NCBI GenBank assembly: GCA_964398055.1
Contig: CAYNLK010000013.1
Coordinates: forward strand, 1 to 64,000
Reading direction: 5' to 3'
Origin: CAYNLK01 sp964398055
Lineage (GTDB): Bacteria; Chloroflexota; Anaerolineae; 4572-78; J111
Length of the DNA stretch: 64,000 nucleotides
Shown: positions 43,416 through 51,937 of the stretch, in pieces
Layout: each line of letters starts with the position of its first letter
Position numbering within the stretch: the stretch's first letter is position 1
Notes under the pieces: generated by a model
Database searches by the model: none
What the model was told of the DNA's origin: nothing
Seen by the model: the letters and a program-made list of their open reading frames with translations, nothing else
Position numbers and translations under genes: made by a program

Positions 43416-46004
43416 ATGTTGCCTAGTTTTGATAAGCTCAGCCGAATGTTGATCCAGGAAAAAAGACTGGAGTATAAGAATAAAGCCGTCCTGGGGGGAT
43501 TTGAGAAACTGGCCCCCCACTGGTCCGCGGAAGCGTTACAGGAGGTTACGACCGAGGAAGAGCGTCAGTTGGTTGAAGAGATTACCCAAAACCTCTGTGC
43601 CTACTCTGACATCTCGGCTGAGGAACGGCCAAAATTTCTGCACCGGATCCTGGTCAAGCTGCATAAGCCGGCCGAGGATGCTGCTGACAAGAAAGCAGAC
43701 GATGACCGGGTTAAAATCGCACCGCCAAAACCGGATCAAACCGTGCCCGGTCTGGAGGAGATAAGCCAGGAACCTCCGGCTGAGGCGGCTCAAGCTGTTG
43801 CCAGCGAAGCCGATCCTTCCGCTGGGGTTGAAACCGCTCCACTGCCTTCACCGGCAGATGAGAAAAAAACCCAGCCTCCTCCCAAACCCGTTCCCCCACC
43901 GTCGCCGCCACGCCGCGAGTTGCACAGCAATTTTGCCCAGACCGGCCTGGACTCGCCGGTCACCAAATTGCCGGGCATCAAAGAGGCTATCGCCAAACGC
44001 CTGTCGAACTTGGGGGTTCAGACCATTGGTGATTTTCTGACCCTGTACCCTCGCCGTTATGATGATTACCGCTCCCTAAAAACGATCAACCGGCTCGAGT
44101 ACGGCGAAGAAGTAACCATCATCGCCCAAATTTGGGAAACCCGTAAACGGGATACCAAGCAGGGTTGGCCGCTGGTTACCTCCGTTTTATCCGACGGAAC
44201 CGGCACCATCGAGGCCACCTGGTTCAACCAACCGTGGCTGGAGAAAACGTTCAGGCCCGGCAAACAAATTGTCATCAGCGGCAAAGTTGACGAGTATCTG
44301 GGCCGGTTAACCTTTCAGTCGCCGGAGTGGGAGGAGCTGGACAAAAATCTGGTTCACACCGGGCGTCTGGTGCCGGTCTATCCGTTGACCAGCGGCATTA
44401 CGGCCAAGTGGCTGCGCCATCAAATCAAGCGCACCGTTGATTACTGGGCCAACCGGTTGCCCGACCATCTGCCCGGTGAAGCGCGCGAACGGTTAGGCTT
44501 TTTGTCGCTGGATGAGGCTATCCGCCAGATCCATTTTCCCGACGATTGGGATAAATTGGAGGCCGCCCGGCGCCGGCTGGCCTTTGATGAGCTGCTTCTG
44601 ATTCAGTTGGGGGTCTTGCGGCAGCGCCGCGCCTGGCAATCTCAACAAGGAACGCCGGTTAAGATTGAGCCGGATACTGTGGAGCGGCTGTTGCAGGCGC
44701 TGCCATTCCGGTTGACCGAGGCTCAAGGTAAAGCCCTGGCTGATATAATTGCCGATCTGGGGCGCGACGTGCCGATGAGCCGGCTGGTGCAAGGGGATGT
44801 TGGCTCGGGCAAAACGGTGGTGGCTTTGGCGGCGATGGTGCTGACTATTTTGGATGGTGGTCAAACCGCCATCCTGGCTCCAACCCAAATCCTGGCCGAG
44901 CAGCATTATCAAAGCATCAGCCGGTTGTTGGAGCCAATTGGGCAGAGTTTGGGCCGGCAGTTCAGGGTCAGTCTGCTTACCGGCAGTACCGGTACGGCTG
45001 AACGGGACGAATTATTAGAGCAGTTGGCTGCCGGCCAGATCGACTTGTTAGTGGGCACCCACGCGATCATTCAAAGTCAGGTAATGATCAAGGATCTGCG
45101 GCTGGCTGTCATCGACGAGCAGCACCGCTTTGGGGTGAGGCAGCGAACGGCCCTGCGGGAGAAGGGTTTCAATCCGCATCTGTTGGTGATGACCGCCACC
45201 CCTATCCCGCGTACCCTGGCCCTGACCCTGTATGGCGACCTTGACCTATCCATCATTGACGAGCTGCCGCCCGGCCGGCAAACAATAGAGACGTTCTGGC
45301 TTACCCCCCAAGAACGGGGGCGAGCCTACAGCTTTATCCAAACGCAAATTGAAAAGGGGCGGCAGGCTTTTATCATCTGCCCCCTGGTCGAAGAGTCGGA
45401 CAAGACCGAGGCCCGCTCGGCCATCGAGGAACACAAGCGGTTACAAAGCGAGATATTTCCCCGGCTCAAGTTAGGTTTGCTGCATGGCCGGATGAAGGCC
45501 GATGAGAAAGAAAAGGAAATGATGGCCTTCCGCGATAAGCAGACCCATATTTTGGTTTCGACCTCCGTGGTGGAGGTGGGGATCGATGTACCTAACGCCA
45601 GCGTGATCCTGATCGAGGGGGCCAACCGGTTCGGCTTGGCCCAATTGCACCAATTCCGGGGACGGGTAGGTCGGGGTGAACACCAGAGTTACTGTTTGCT
45701 GCTGGCCGATACGGTTACCCCCGAAGCCGAGAGTCGCTTGCAGGCGGTGGAAAAAACCCAAGACGGTTTCAAGCTGGCCGAAGAAGACCTGCGTCTGCGT
45801 GGTCCGGGTGAATTTTTTGGGACACGCCAGAGCGGCTTGCCGGATTTGAAGTTGGTGAAACTTTCCGATACGCGGCTCTTAGAGATGGCTCGCCGCGAAG
45901 CCCAAATTGTGTTTGAAAAAGACCCTGCTCTGGAACAGCCTGAACATCGCTTACTGGTGCGCCAGTTAGATAATTTCTGGAAAATGGAAAGTGATTTGAG
46001 TTAA
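43416..46004 (+). CDS. recG: ATP-dependent DNA helicase RecG
   Basis: Branch-migrating helicase, 862 residues, longer than the usual 690 because of an N-terminal helical domain (1-90) and a disordered Pro/Glu/Ala-rich linker (about 95-170). Then the wedge domain from KLPGIKEAIAKRLSNLGV, Walker A GDVGSGKT near 470, DEQH in VIDEQHRFGV, TATPIPRT, and motif VI in QFRGRVGRG. No clear ribosome site before the ATG. Its stop overlaps coaD by one base (TAATG). Confidence 0.95.
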   Translation: MLPSFDKLSRMLIQEKRLEYKNKAVLGGFEKLAPHWSAEALQEVTTEEERQLVEEITQNLCAYSDISAEERPKFLHRILVKLHKPAEDAADKKADDDRVKIAPPKPDQTVPGLEEISQEPPAEAAQAVASEADPSAGVETAPLPSPADEKKTQPPPKPVPPPSPPRRELHSNFAQTGLDSPVTKLPGIKEAIAKRLSNLGVQTIGDFLTLYPRRYDDYRSLKTINRLEYGEEVTIIAQIWETRKRDTKQGWPLVTSVLSDGTGTIEATWFNQPWLEKTFRPGKQIVISGKVDEYLGRLTFQSPEWEELDKNLVHTGRLVPVYPLTSGITAKWLRHQIKRTVDYWANRLPDHLPGEARERLGFLSLDEAIRQIHFPDDWDKLEAARRRLAFDELLLIQLGVLRQRRAWQSQQGTPVKIEPDTVERLLQALPFRLTEAQGKALADIIADLGRDVPMSRLVQGDVGSGKTVVALAAMVLTILDGGQTAILAPTQILAEQHYQSISRLLEPIGQSLGRQFRVSLLTGSTGTAERDELLEQLAAGQIDLLVGTHAIIQSQVMIKDLRLAVIDEQHRFGVRQRTALREKGFNPHLLVMTATPIPRTLALTLYGDLDLSIIDELPPGRQTIETFWLTPQERGRAYSFIQTQIEKGRQAFIICPLVEESDKTEARSAIEEHKRLQSEIFPRLKLGLLHGRMKADEKEKEMMAFRDKQTHILVSTSVVEVGIDVPNASVILIEGANRFGLAQLHQFRGRVGRGEHQSYCLLLADTVTPEAESRLQAVEKTQDGFKLAEEDLRLRGPGEFFGTRQSGLPDLKLVKLSDTRLLEMARREAQIVFEKDPALEQPEHRLLVRQLDNFWKMESDLS

Positions 46005-46528
46005 TGACCAGCGCGATCTATCCTGCCACTTTTGATCCAATTACCTACGGCCATATCGACATAGCCGAACGCGCCGCCAAGATTTTTAATGAGGTGATCG
46101 TCAGCGTCTACGACCGGCCGATGAAGAGTTTGCTATTTTCGGTTGAGGAACGTCTGGAAATGACTCGTCAGGCTCTGGCTCATATTGAGAATATCCGGGT
46201 TGAAAGCTACAGTGGTCTCACGGCCAAATTTGCCTGCGATAAAGGCGCGTCCGTGATCGTGCGCGGCCTGCGGGCCTTGTCTGATTTTGAGTGGGAGTTG
46301 CAATTATCACTCACCAATCATTTACTTGAGCCTGAAGTTGAAACAGTCTGCCTGATGGCCAGCCAGGAATATTTATTTCTAAGTTCCAGTATTCTTAAAG
46401 AAATTCATATGAACGGGGGGCGAATCGACCATCTGGCTCCGCCGGTCGTGGTCGAGGCAATGAAAAAAAAATCAATGGTCGATGAGGACGGGAACAGTCG
46501 GGTAAAAATTGTTTCCGTGCGAGATTAA
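46004..46528 (+). CDS. coaD: Phosphopantetheine adenylyltransferase
   Basis: Enzyme of the fourth step of coenzyme A synthesis (4'-phosphopantetheine + ATP to dephospho-CoA), 174 residues. Nucleotidyltransferase motif TFDPITYGHIDI at residues 7-18, VRGLRALSDFEWE, and the C-terminal YLFLSSSILKEI signature. Coupled to recG by TAATG, a common bacterial neighbourhood. Confidence 0.94.
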   Translation: MTSAIYPATFDPITYGHIDIAERAAKIFNEVIVSVYDRPMKSLLFSVEERLEMTRQALAHIENIRVESYSGLTAKFACDKGASVIVRGLRALSDFEWELQLSLTNHLLEPEVETVCLMASQEYLFLSSSILKEIHMNGGRIDHLAPPVVVEAMKKKSMVDEDGNSRVKIVSVRD

Positions 46529-46554
46529 TTTTATTTTCAGCAAAGGTGGCTGCT

Positions 46555-47055
46555 ATGGACATTCTGCACCTGATAGATCGGCTTGAAACATTAATCACCG
46601 AAGGCTTTCATATCCCGTTTACGGCTAATGTAATAGTGCAGGAGGATGCTTTTTTAGACATCATCGACCAGATGCGTGTCTCTATCCCGGAAGAGGTCAA
46701 GCTGGCCAAACGAACCGAGGCGGAGCGTGAGCGTCTGCTGTTACAGGCTCAGGAAGAAGCCGATCGCCTGGTTGAGATGGCTCGCGAAAAAACCAAATCC
46801 CTGGCCGATGAGCACGAATTAGTTGAGTACGCCCAACAGCGAGCCCAAGAGATTGAAATAGAGGCCCATCGTCGGGCTGAGGAGATTATCGCCGAAACCG
46901 ATGAATATATCGTCGACCAGCTTAGCGAGTTGGAAGAACAACTGATGAAAACCTTGACCATTGTCCGCAACGGCTTGCGTTACGTGCGCCAATCCCAACA
47001 TGCTAAGGATGCTGCCGAGTTGAGTGCCGCCGGCGAGTCTGTGGAAGCAAATTAG
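46555..47055 (+). CDS. Coiled-coil protein (DivIVA/ATP-synthase b-like)
   Basis: 166 residues, almost entirely helical, with a long heptad-rich Glu/Arg/Ala coiled coil from about 50 to 150. The N-terminus (DILHLIDRLETLITEGFHIP) resembles the start of small conserved proteins found beside coaD in Chloroflexota. A DivIVA-like or stator-like scaffold is possible, but function is unknown. AAAGGTGG lies just before the ATG at 46555; a GTG three codons earlier is in frame. Confidence 0.7.
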   Translation: MDILHLIDRLETLITEGFHIPFTANVIVQEDAFLDIIDQMRVSIPEEVKLAKRTEAERERLLLQAQEEADRLVEMAREKTKSLADEHELVEYAQQRAQEIEIEAHRRAEEIIAETDEYIVDQLSELEEQLMKTLTIVRNGLRYVRQSQHAKDAAELSAAGESVEAN

Positions 47056-47064
47056 AATTTTAGC

Positions 47065-47092
47065 TTGACATTCGCGTAATTTATCTTATAAT
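47065..47092 (+). promoter_or_regulatory. Consensus promoter giving a probably leaderless yceD mRNA
   Basis: Perfect TTGACA (47065-47070) and perfect TATAAT (47087-47092) at 16-nt spacing. Only 8 nt separate the -10 box from the yceD ATG (47101), and there is no ribosome site, so transcription should begin at or next to the A of the start codon. Confidence 0.8.
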
Positions 47093-47100
47093 CGCTCCTT

Positions 47101-47667
47101 ATGCGTCAAAATCAATCCAGGCGGGCGGCGCATGATTTTCAGTTTAACGTTGCTCAATTATTAAAAGAAGCAACGGGCGCCACCCGTTATTATGATCTTA
47201 AAACTGAAGCGGTCAGTGAGCTTGGTGAAGCAGGGACCATTGTTGCTCCAATTACCGGTCAGATCAAACTCTTGCGTACCGGCAGCAATGTTTTAGCCAC
47301 AGGCATATTGAAAACCATGCTTCAGAAGGTATGTGGGCGATGTTTGAACGAATTTACGGTAGCTGTTACGCTTGAATTGGAAGAAGAGTTCTACCCCACC
47401 CTCGATATTCTTACCGGGGCGCTGCTGCCAATTGCCCCGGAGGCTGACGAAGCCAACCAGATTGATGAACAGCATATTTTGGACTTATGGGAGGTTGTTC
47501 GCCAGGGTTTGATGCTGGCCAGTGATGACTTTCTATACTGTCGGCCAGATTGTAAGGGCCTTTGCCCTCACTGCGGTCAAGATCTTAACCTCAAAGCTTG
47601 TAATTGTCAGGATGAAGTCGTAGATCCCCGTTGGGCCAGTCTACAGACTTTTCATCTGGAAGAGTGA
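47101..47667 (+). CDS. yceD: YceD/DUF177 protein (23S rRNA accumulation)
   Basis: 188-residue DUF177 protein, whose homologues are needed for 23S rRNA accumulation and are almost always encoded before rpmF, as here. Conserved CGRCL in residues 79-83 with FTVAVTLELEEEFYP, then CRPDCKGLCPHCGQDLN near the C-terminus, giving an extra zinc-type Cys cluster. Transcribed from a consensus promoter right against its start codon. Confidence 0.9.
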   Translation: MRQNQSRRAAHDFQFNVAQLLKEATGATRYYDLKTEAVSELGEAGTIVAPITGQIKLLRTGSNVLATGILKTMLQKVCGRCLNEFTVAVTLELEEEFYPTLDILTGALLPIAPEADEANQIDEQHILDLWEVVRQGLMLASDDFLYCRPDCKGLCPHCGQDLNLKACNCQDEVVDPRWASLQTFHLEE

Positions 47668-47710
47668 TACTTCAATCCGAAGAAAAAGGTCAGAAAGGAT
47701 TTAATTTATT

Positions 47711-47905
47711 ATGGGTGCTTTACCTAAACGAAAAGTTTCCAGGGTCCGGCGCGATCGTCGGCGGGCGCATTATCTACGTTTGAAAACGCCGCATATGGTC
47801 CCTTGTCCTCAGTGCCATACGCTGAAACTGTCTCACCACGTTTGCCCATCTTGTGGTTCTTATAACGGTGTCCAGGTCATTCCGCAAAAGGAATTGGCTG
47901 AATAG
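47711..47905 (+). CDS. rpmF: 50S ribosomal protein L32
   Basis: 64-residue ribosomal protein L32 with the basic N-terminus ALPKRKVSRVRRDRRRAHYL and the zinc-binding pairs CPQC and CPSC. Lies 43 bp after yceD with an AGAAAGGA ribosome site. Confidence 0.95.
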   Translation: MGALPKRKVSRVRRDRRRAHYLRLKTPHMVPCPQCHTLKLSHHVCPSCGSYNGVQVIPQKELAE

Positions 47906-48011
47906 ACGACTGAGCTATTCAATAACCGGGTGAATTCTTGAGCCGTGCCTGAGCTTGTTGTATCTTCGCACGGTTCTTATTTTGTCTCAACATAATGAAA
48001 AAGGGTTCAAG

Positions 48012-48959
48012 ATGACGGACAACGTCGTTTTTGTCTTCCCGGGGCAAGGATCTCAAGAGGTGGGGATGGGCCAGGCTCTGGTTGAGAGCTACCCTATCGC
48101 CAAACAGCTCTTCGCCCAAGCTGATGATATCTTGGGCTTTTCGCTGAGCCGGCTTTGTTTTGAAGGGCCGGCTGAAGAGCTGAATGATACGATCAATACC
48201 CAGCCGGCGCTCTTTGTGACCAGTATCGCTGCCCTGGAGTCTCTCAGGGTAGCAGGATATACCGTGCAACCCCGCTATGTTGCCGGTCACAGTATGGGTG
48301 AATATTCGGCTTATGTGGCTGCCGGGGTGCTCTCTTTTGTCGATGGGTTGCGGTTGGTGCGTGAACGTGGCCGTTTGATGAAAAAGGCCGGTGAATTGAG
48401 CCCGGGCAGTATGGCGGCCATCATCAAGCTGGCTGATCAGGTCGTGGCTGATATCTGCCAACAGGTGACCGACTCCGGGGTGGGGCGGTTACAAGTGGCC
48501 AATTATAACTCACCGGGTCAGGTGGTCGTTTCCGGGGAAAACGCTGCGGTTGACAGAGGGCTTGAATTGGCCCTTGAAGCCAGGGCAAAACGGGCCGTTA
48601 AGCTGCCGGTCAGCATTGCCGCTCACTCCGAGTTGATGCGGGTGGTGGCCGATGAGTTTCGCCAGGCCATCGACCAGACGCCACTGAACTTGCCAGAAAT
48701 TCCGGTTGTAGCTAACATTACGGCCAGACCGCTCGAGTCTTTGGAGGCAATTCGGGCCGAGATGGAGGGTCAATTAACCGCCTCAGTGCGCTGGACCGAC
48801 TCGATCCAGTATATGCTCGATCAGAAAGTGACCACTTTCGTCGAAATCGGCTCCAAAGATGTGCTAACCGGCTTGATTCGCCGCATCTCCAAGGACGTTA
48901 TTACTTATACGGTCGGCGCGCCAGCCGACATTAAGACATTGCTCGGAGCCGTAGCTTAG
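48012..48959 (+). CDS. fabD: Malonyl-CoA:ACP transacylase
   Basis: 315-residue FabD, loading malonyl groups on acyl carrier protein for fatty acid synthesis. FVFPGQGSQEVGMG at the N-terminus, nucleophile Ser in GHSMGEYSAYVAAG near residue 97, catalytic His in AAHSELM near 205, and the C-terminal FVEIGSKDVLTGL. ATG 48012 follows AAGGG. Normally adjacent to fabG; here they are separated by a 364-bp palindrome and MITE-like region. Confidence 0.94.
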   Translation: MTDNVVFVFPGQGSQEVGMGQALVESYPIAKQLFAQADDILGFSLSRLCFEGPAEELNDTINTQPALFVTSIAALESLRVAGYTVQPRYVAGHSMGEYSAYVAAGVLSFVDGLRLVRERGRLMKKAGELSPGSMAAIIKLADQVVADICQQVTDSGVGRLQVANYNSPGQVVVSGENAAVDRGLELALEARAKRAVKLPVSIAAHSELMRVVADEFRQAIDQTPLNLPEIPVVANITARPLESLEAIRAEMEGQLTASVRWTDSIQYMLDQKVTTFVEIGSKDVLTGLIRRISKDVITYTVGAPADIKTLLGAVA

Positions 48960-48963
48960 TACT

Positions 48964-49040
48964 CGGTGCGAAACGGAAGCCCGGGCATCCTATGCCCGTA
49001 GGTAGGGCATAGGATGCCCTACCTACGGAGTTTCGCACCG
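48964..49040. repeat. Nested palindrome with two mutually exclusive helices
   Basis: Outer arms CGGTGCGAAAC (48964-48974) and GTTTCGCACCG (49030-49040) are perfect. Inside, GGGCATCCTATGCCC (48983-48997) matches 49005-49019 perfectly, while 48996-49010 also pairs perfectly over 15 bp with 49014-49028. The two inner helices share bases, so only one can form at a time. It begins 5 bp after the fabD stop. Confidence 0.8.
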
Positions 49041-49046
49041 AAAACT

Positions 49047-49218
49047 AGCTTAGAGGCAATACTTTTCAAATAAGCGATTGAAATCGCTTCTTCAGGGCCA
49101 AAGCCAGCCGTCCACCTGCGCGGACGGGGCTTTTTGTCCGCCCAGGCGGACATCACGGCGTAGCCCTCCAGGTGCGGTTTTAACCGCGCCCTTATTTGAA
49201 AAGTATTGAGCTTAGAGG
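49047..49218. mobile_element. MITE-like element with terminal inverted repeats and target duplication
   Basis: A 152-bp element (49057-49208) bounded by perfect 18-bp inverted repeats, CAATACTTTTCAAATAAG and its complement, flanked directly by a 10-bp direct repeat AGCTTAGAGG (49047-49056 and 49209-49218). It has no transposase. Inside are further hairpins: AAGCGATT/AATCGCTT, CCGTCC/GGACGG, GTCCGCC/GGCGGAC and GCGGTT/AACCGC. It landed in the loop of an older palindrome (GAAAACTAGC ... GCTGTTTTC). Confidence 0.75.
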
Positions 49219-49323
49219 CTGTTTTCAAAGGGCCACTTGCGCCGGGTGACCGGAACTTCTGGCAATTCTAAGGACGGGGCACCTTCAAGCGTTCATCAAT
49301 TTTTAATTTGGACCTGATAGACT

Positions 49324-50073
49324 ATGCTTGATCTTTCCAATAAAGTAGCTGTTGTCACAGGGAGTTCCAGGGGGATCGGGGCGGCTATTGCCGCAGTGCT
49401 GGCCGCGCAAGGCGCTAAAGTGGTGGTCAACCACCGCAGTAGCGCCGCTGGAGCCGAGGCGGTAGTTAAGGCTATCAAACAGGCCGGCGGCGAGGCCGTA
49501 GTTATCCAGGCTGATGTGAGTCAATTTGAGGAAGCGGAACGGCTCATCAAGGCTACTATTGACACATACGGCCAAATAGATATACTTGTAAATAACGCTG
49601 GTACTACCCGCGATATGCTCATCATGAAAATGAAGCCGGAAGATTGGGAGCTGGTGCTGAGGACCAATCTTTTCAGCGCCTATAACTGTTCCAAAGCGGC
49701 AACCCGGCCGATGATGAAGCAGCGGGGGGGACGGATTATTAACATCACCTCGGTGGTGGGTCTGGCCGGTCAGGCCGGTCAAACCAACTATGCCGCCTCA
49801 AAAGCCGGTCTGATCGGCTTTACCAAGGCTTTGGCCAAGGAGTTGGGTTCAAGAAATATCACCGTTAATGCCGTCGCTCCGGGGTTTATACCCACTGCCC
49901 TGACCGAGGTGTTGCCCGGTGAGATGATTCAGGCGACGATTGAAAACACACCCCTGGGGCGTTTAGGTACGGTGGAAGATGTGGCCAATGCGGTGCTTTT
50001 CTTGGCCTCTGATGAGGCTGGCTTTATTACCGGTCAGGTTTTAACGGTAGATGGCGGCTTGGTGATGCAGTAA
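49324..50073 (+). CDS. fabG: 3-oxoacyl-ACP reductase
   Basis: 249-residue short-chain dehydrogenase, reducing 3-oxoacyl-ACP with NADPH. VVTGSSRGIGAAIA at residues 10-23, NNAGTTRD, catalytic Ser in NITSVVGLAG, YAASKAG with the catalytic Tyr and Lys, and a C-terminal ITGQVLTVDGGLVM. No strong ribosome site precedes the ATG. acpP, often next in line, is absent. Confidence 0.93.
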   Translation: MLDLSNKVAVVTGSSRGIGAAIAAVLAAQGAKVVVNHRSSAAGAEAVVKAIKQAGGEAVVIQADVSQFEEAERLIKATIDTYGQIDILVNNAGTTRDMLIMKMKPEDWELVLRTNLFSAYNCSKAATRPMMKQRGGRIINITSVVGLAGQAGQTNYAASKAGLIGFTKALAKELGSRNITVNAVAPGFIPTALTEVLPGEMIQATIENTPLGRLGTVEDVANAVLFLASDEAGFITGQVLTVDGGLVMQ

Positions 50074-50218
50074 ATTTGAAGCTGTAACCCGGGGCGAACC
50101 GAGTTCGTTCCTGTTTCGGCTCATAATGGGGCAATTCCCCAAGTATTTGGTTCACGATTGAACATTCACAGCACATTAAATATTCAGGCGAGCCTGTAGA
50201 AGCAAAAGGGAGGAACTG

Positions 50219-50656
50219 ATGAAAGTTCGTCGACGCGCTCGGGCCGTGGTTTTGCAGACCCTCTACGAACTCGATTTTACCAATCACGAGCTGCATACCG
50301 CCTTTAAGGCCAGGTTGGAAGAGCGTCCTCTACCTGAATCGGCCGAAACTTTTGCTTGGTCACTGGTCAGGGGAGTACAGACTTACCGGACCTATCTTGA
50401 TAATGTGGTTGGTGAGTTAGCTCCGGAGTGGCCAATTGAGCAGATCGCAGCCGTAGACCGTAACGTGCTCCGGATTGCCATCTTTGAATTACTGTTCTCG
50501 CCTGAAATTCCGCCCAAAGTGGCCATCAATGAAGCCGTAGAGTTGGCAAAGATGTTTGGCGCAGAAAGTTCTCCTCGTTTTGTGAATGGAGTCTTGGGGA
50601 GCTTGGTTTCTCGAGATCGGATTAAGATTCGGGAAATGTTAAAGGTGCCTGGGTAA
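50219..50656 (+). CDS. nusB: Transcription antitermination factor NusB
   Basis: 145-residue NusB, part of the rRNA antitermination complex with NusE (S10). RRRARAVVLQTLYELDF at the N-terminus with the RNA-binding Arg-rich start, then IAAVDRNVLRIAIFELLF and the C-terminal INEAVELAKMFGAESSPRFVNG (split across residues 104-125). GGGAGGA precedes the ATG. Confidence 0.93.
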   Translation: MKVRRRARAVVLQTLYELDFTNHELHTAFKARLEERPLPESAETFAWSLVRGVQTYRTYLDNVVGELAPEWPIEQIAAVDRNVLRIAIFELLFSPEIPPKVAINEAVELAKMFGAESSPRFVNGVLGSLVSRDRIKIREMLKVPG

Positions 50657-50679
50657 AACAGTGAGCCTCGATCTGTTGG

Positions 50680-51126
50680 ATGGATATTTTAGGAATTGGA
50701 TTTCCAGAGTTAATTTTGATCTTCATCATCGCCCTGATGGTGTTTGGGCCGCGCCGTCTGCCCGAAATGGCGGTCAAAATTGGTAGAACCATTGCCGATT
50801 TGCGGAATATGTCCCAGGGTTTGCTAACCGAATGGCAGCGAGAAATTACCGCAGCCGCTCGACTGGAAGAACTTCAGAAAACTCGGCAAGAGTTTGACGA
50901 GATTAAGCAAGAGATCAACCAGGCTAAAACCGAAGTTGCCGCCGAAACAACCACCCAGGTCGAGGAGTTACGGAAAACTCGCCAGGAGTTGGCCGAAACC
51001 ACCCAAGAAACTCAACGGGCCTGGCAAGAGTCATCTGCTCAAACTCCGGCTGAAGAAGATAAACGTATTGAATCGTCCCCTGCTATGCCCCAGCCTGCCG
51101 CTCCGGCCCAGGCAGTGAATGAGTAG
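50680..51126 (+). CDS. tatA: Sec-independent translocase TatA/TatB
   Basis: 148 residues: one N-terminal helix (about 7-20), the FGPRRLPEMA hinge, an amphipathic helix, then a long charged coiled coil of KTRQE repeats and a Pro/Ala-rich tail. Glu8 in GFPELI and the long tail are TatB-like, but only one TatA/B gene lies here, so it may serve both roles. It overlaps tatC by 8 bp. The pathway would export ActB, which has a Tat signal. Confidence 0.88.
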   Translation: MDILGIGFPELILIFIIALMVFGPRRLPEMAVKIGRTIADLRNMSQGLLTEWQREITAAARLEELQKTRQEFDEIKQEINQAKTEVAAETTTQVEELRKTRQELAETTQETQRAWQESSAQTPAEEDKRIESSPAMPQPAAPAQAVNE

Positions 51127-51853
51127 GGCCATGTCCTCACCAGATCCAGCAACCCTCGATCGTTTCGCCGGACAAATGACCCTCCTGGAACATCTGGAGG
51201 AGCTACGTAACCGGCTCATCAGGTCGGCGATTGCCGTTCTCGTGTGTACTTTCCTGGTCGCCGCTTTTACTAATCAAATTCTGGCGCTCTTGATTAAGCC
51301 GTATGGCGAAAAATTACAAATTCTAGGGCCGACTGAGGGTATTGCTGTTTTCTTTAGAGTGGCCTTAACCGGTGGTCTGGTTCTGGCGATGCCCTTTTTG
51401 ATTTATCAATTCCTGATGTTTGTGTTGCCGGGCCTGGAGGAGAACGAAAAGCGGTATGTGCGCTGGGGCGTTCCGGTTGCCACCCTGCTCTTTCTGATTG
51501 GGGTCGGTTTTGCCTGGTTTATTCTGATCCCAACTGCCATTGGTTTTTTGAGTACTTTTCAAGAGGATATTTTCAAAACAGAGTGGCAATCCCAAAAGTA
51601 TATTCCCTTTGTAACCTCGCTCATATTTTGGATTGGGGTCAGTTTTGAAACTCCCCTGATCCTTTTTATTTTGACTAAAGTCGGTATTGTAACTCCCCAA
51701 CTTCTTCTGAAACAGTGGCGTTTTGCCGTAATTATCATCGCCATTCTTGCCGCAATGATTACCCCGACTGTTGATCCTTTCAACATGGCGCTGGTGATGC
51801 TGCCTCTCTTTGCCTTATACGGCTTAAGTATTTTACTTTCCTACCTGGCCTAA
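51119..51853 (+). CDS. tatC: Sec-independent translocase TatC
   Basis: Six-helix receptor subunit of the Tat pathway, 244 residues; binds the twin-arginine signal. Conserved TLLEHLEELRNRLIRSA near residues 21-37 with the signal-contacting Glu, FRVALTGGLVLAMPFLIYQF, FVLPGLEENEKRY and WRFAVIIIAILAAMITPTVDP. Start at 51119 overlaps tatA; an ATG at 51131 is the alternative. Confidence 0.94.
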   Translation: MSRAMSSPDPATLDRFAGQMTLLEHLEELRNRLIRSAIAVLVCTFLVAAFTNQILALLIKPYGEKLQILGPTEGIAVFFRVALTGGLVLAMPFLIYQFLMFVLPGLEENEKRYVRWGVPVATLLFLIGVGFAWFILIPTAIGFLSTFQEDIFKTEWQSQKYIPFVTSLIFWIGVSFETPLILFILTKVGIVTPQLLLKQWRFAVIIIAILAAMITPTVDPFNMALVMLPLFALYGLSILLSYLA

Positions 51854-51900
51854 TTCACCCCACGGTGTCTTCTACAAATCAATTCTGAGTTAGTTGAACT

Positions 51901-51928
51901 TTGAAAACCACTCGCTCAGGTGTATCAT
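51901..51928 (+). promoter_or_regulatory. Candidate promoter of the DUF952 gene, probably leaderless
   Basis: TTGAAA (51901-51906), 16-nt spacer, TATCAT (51923-51928). Nine nt separate it from the ATG at 51938, and no ribosome site is present. Confidence 0.5.
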
Positions 51929-51937
51929 AAGTTCGTT

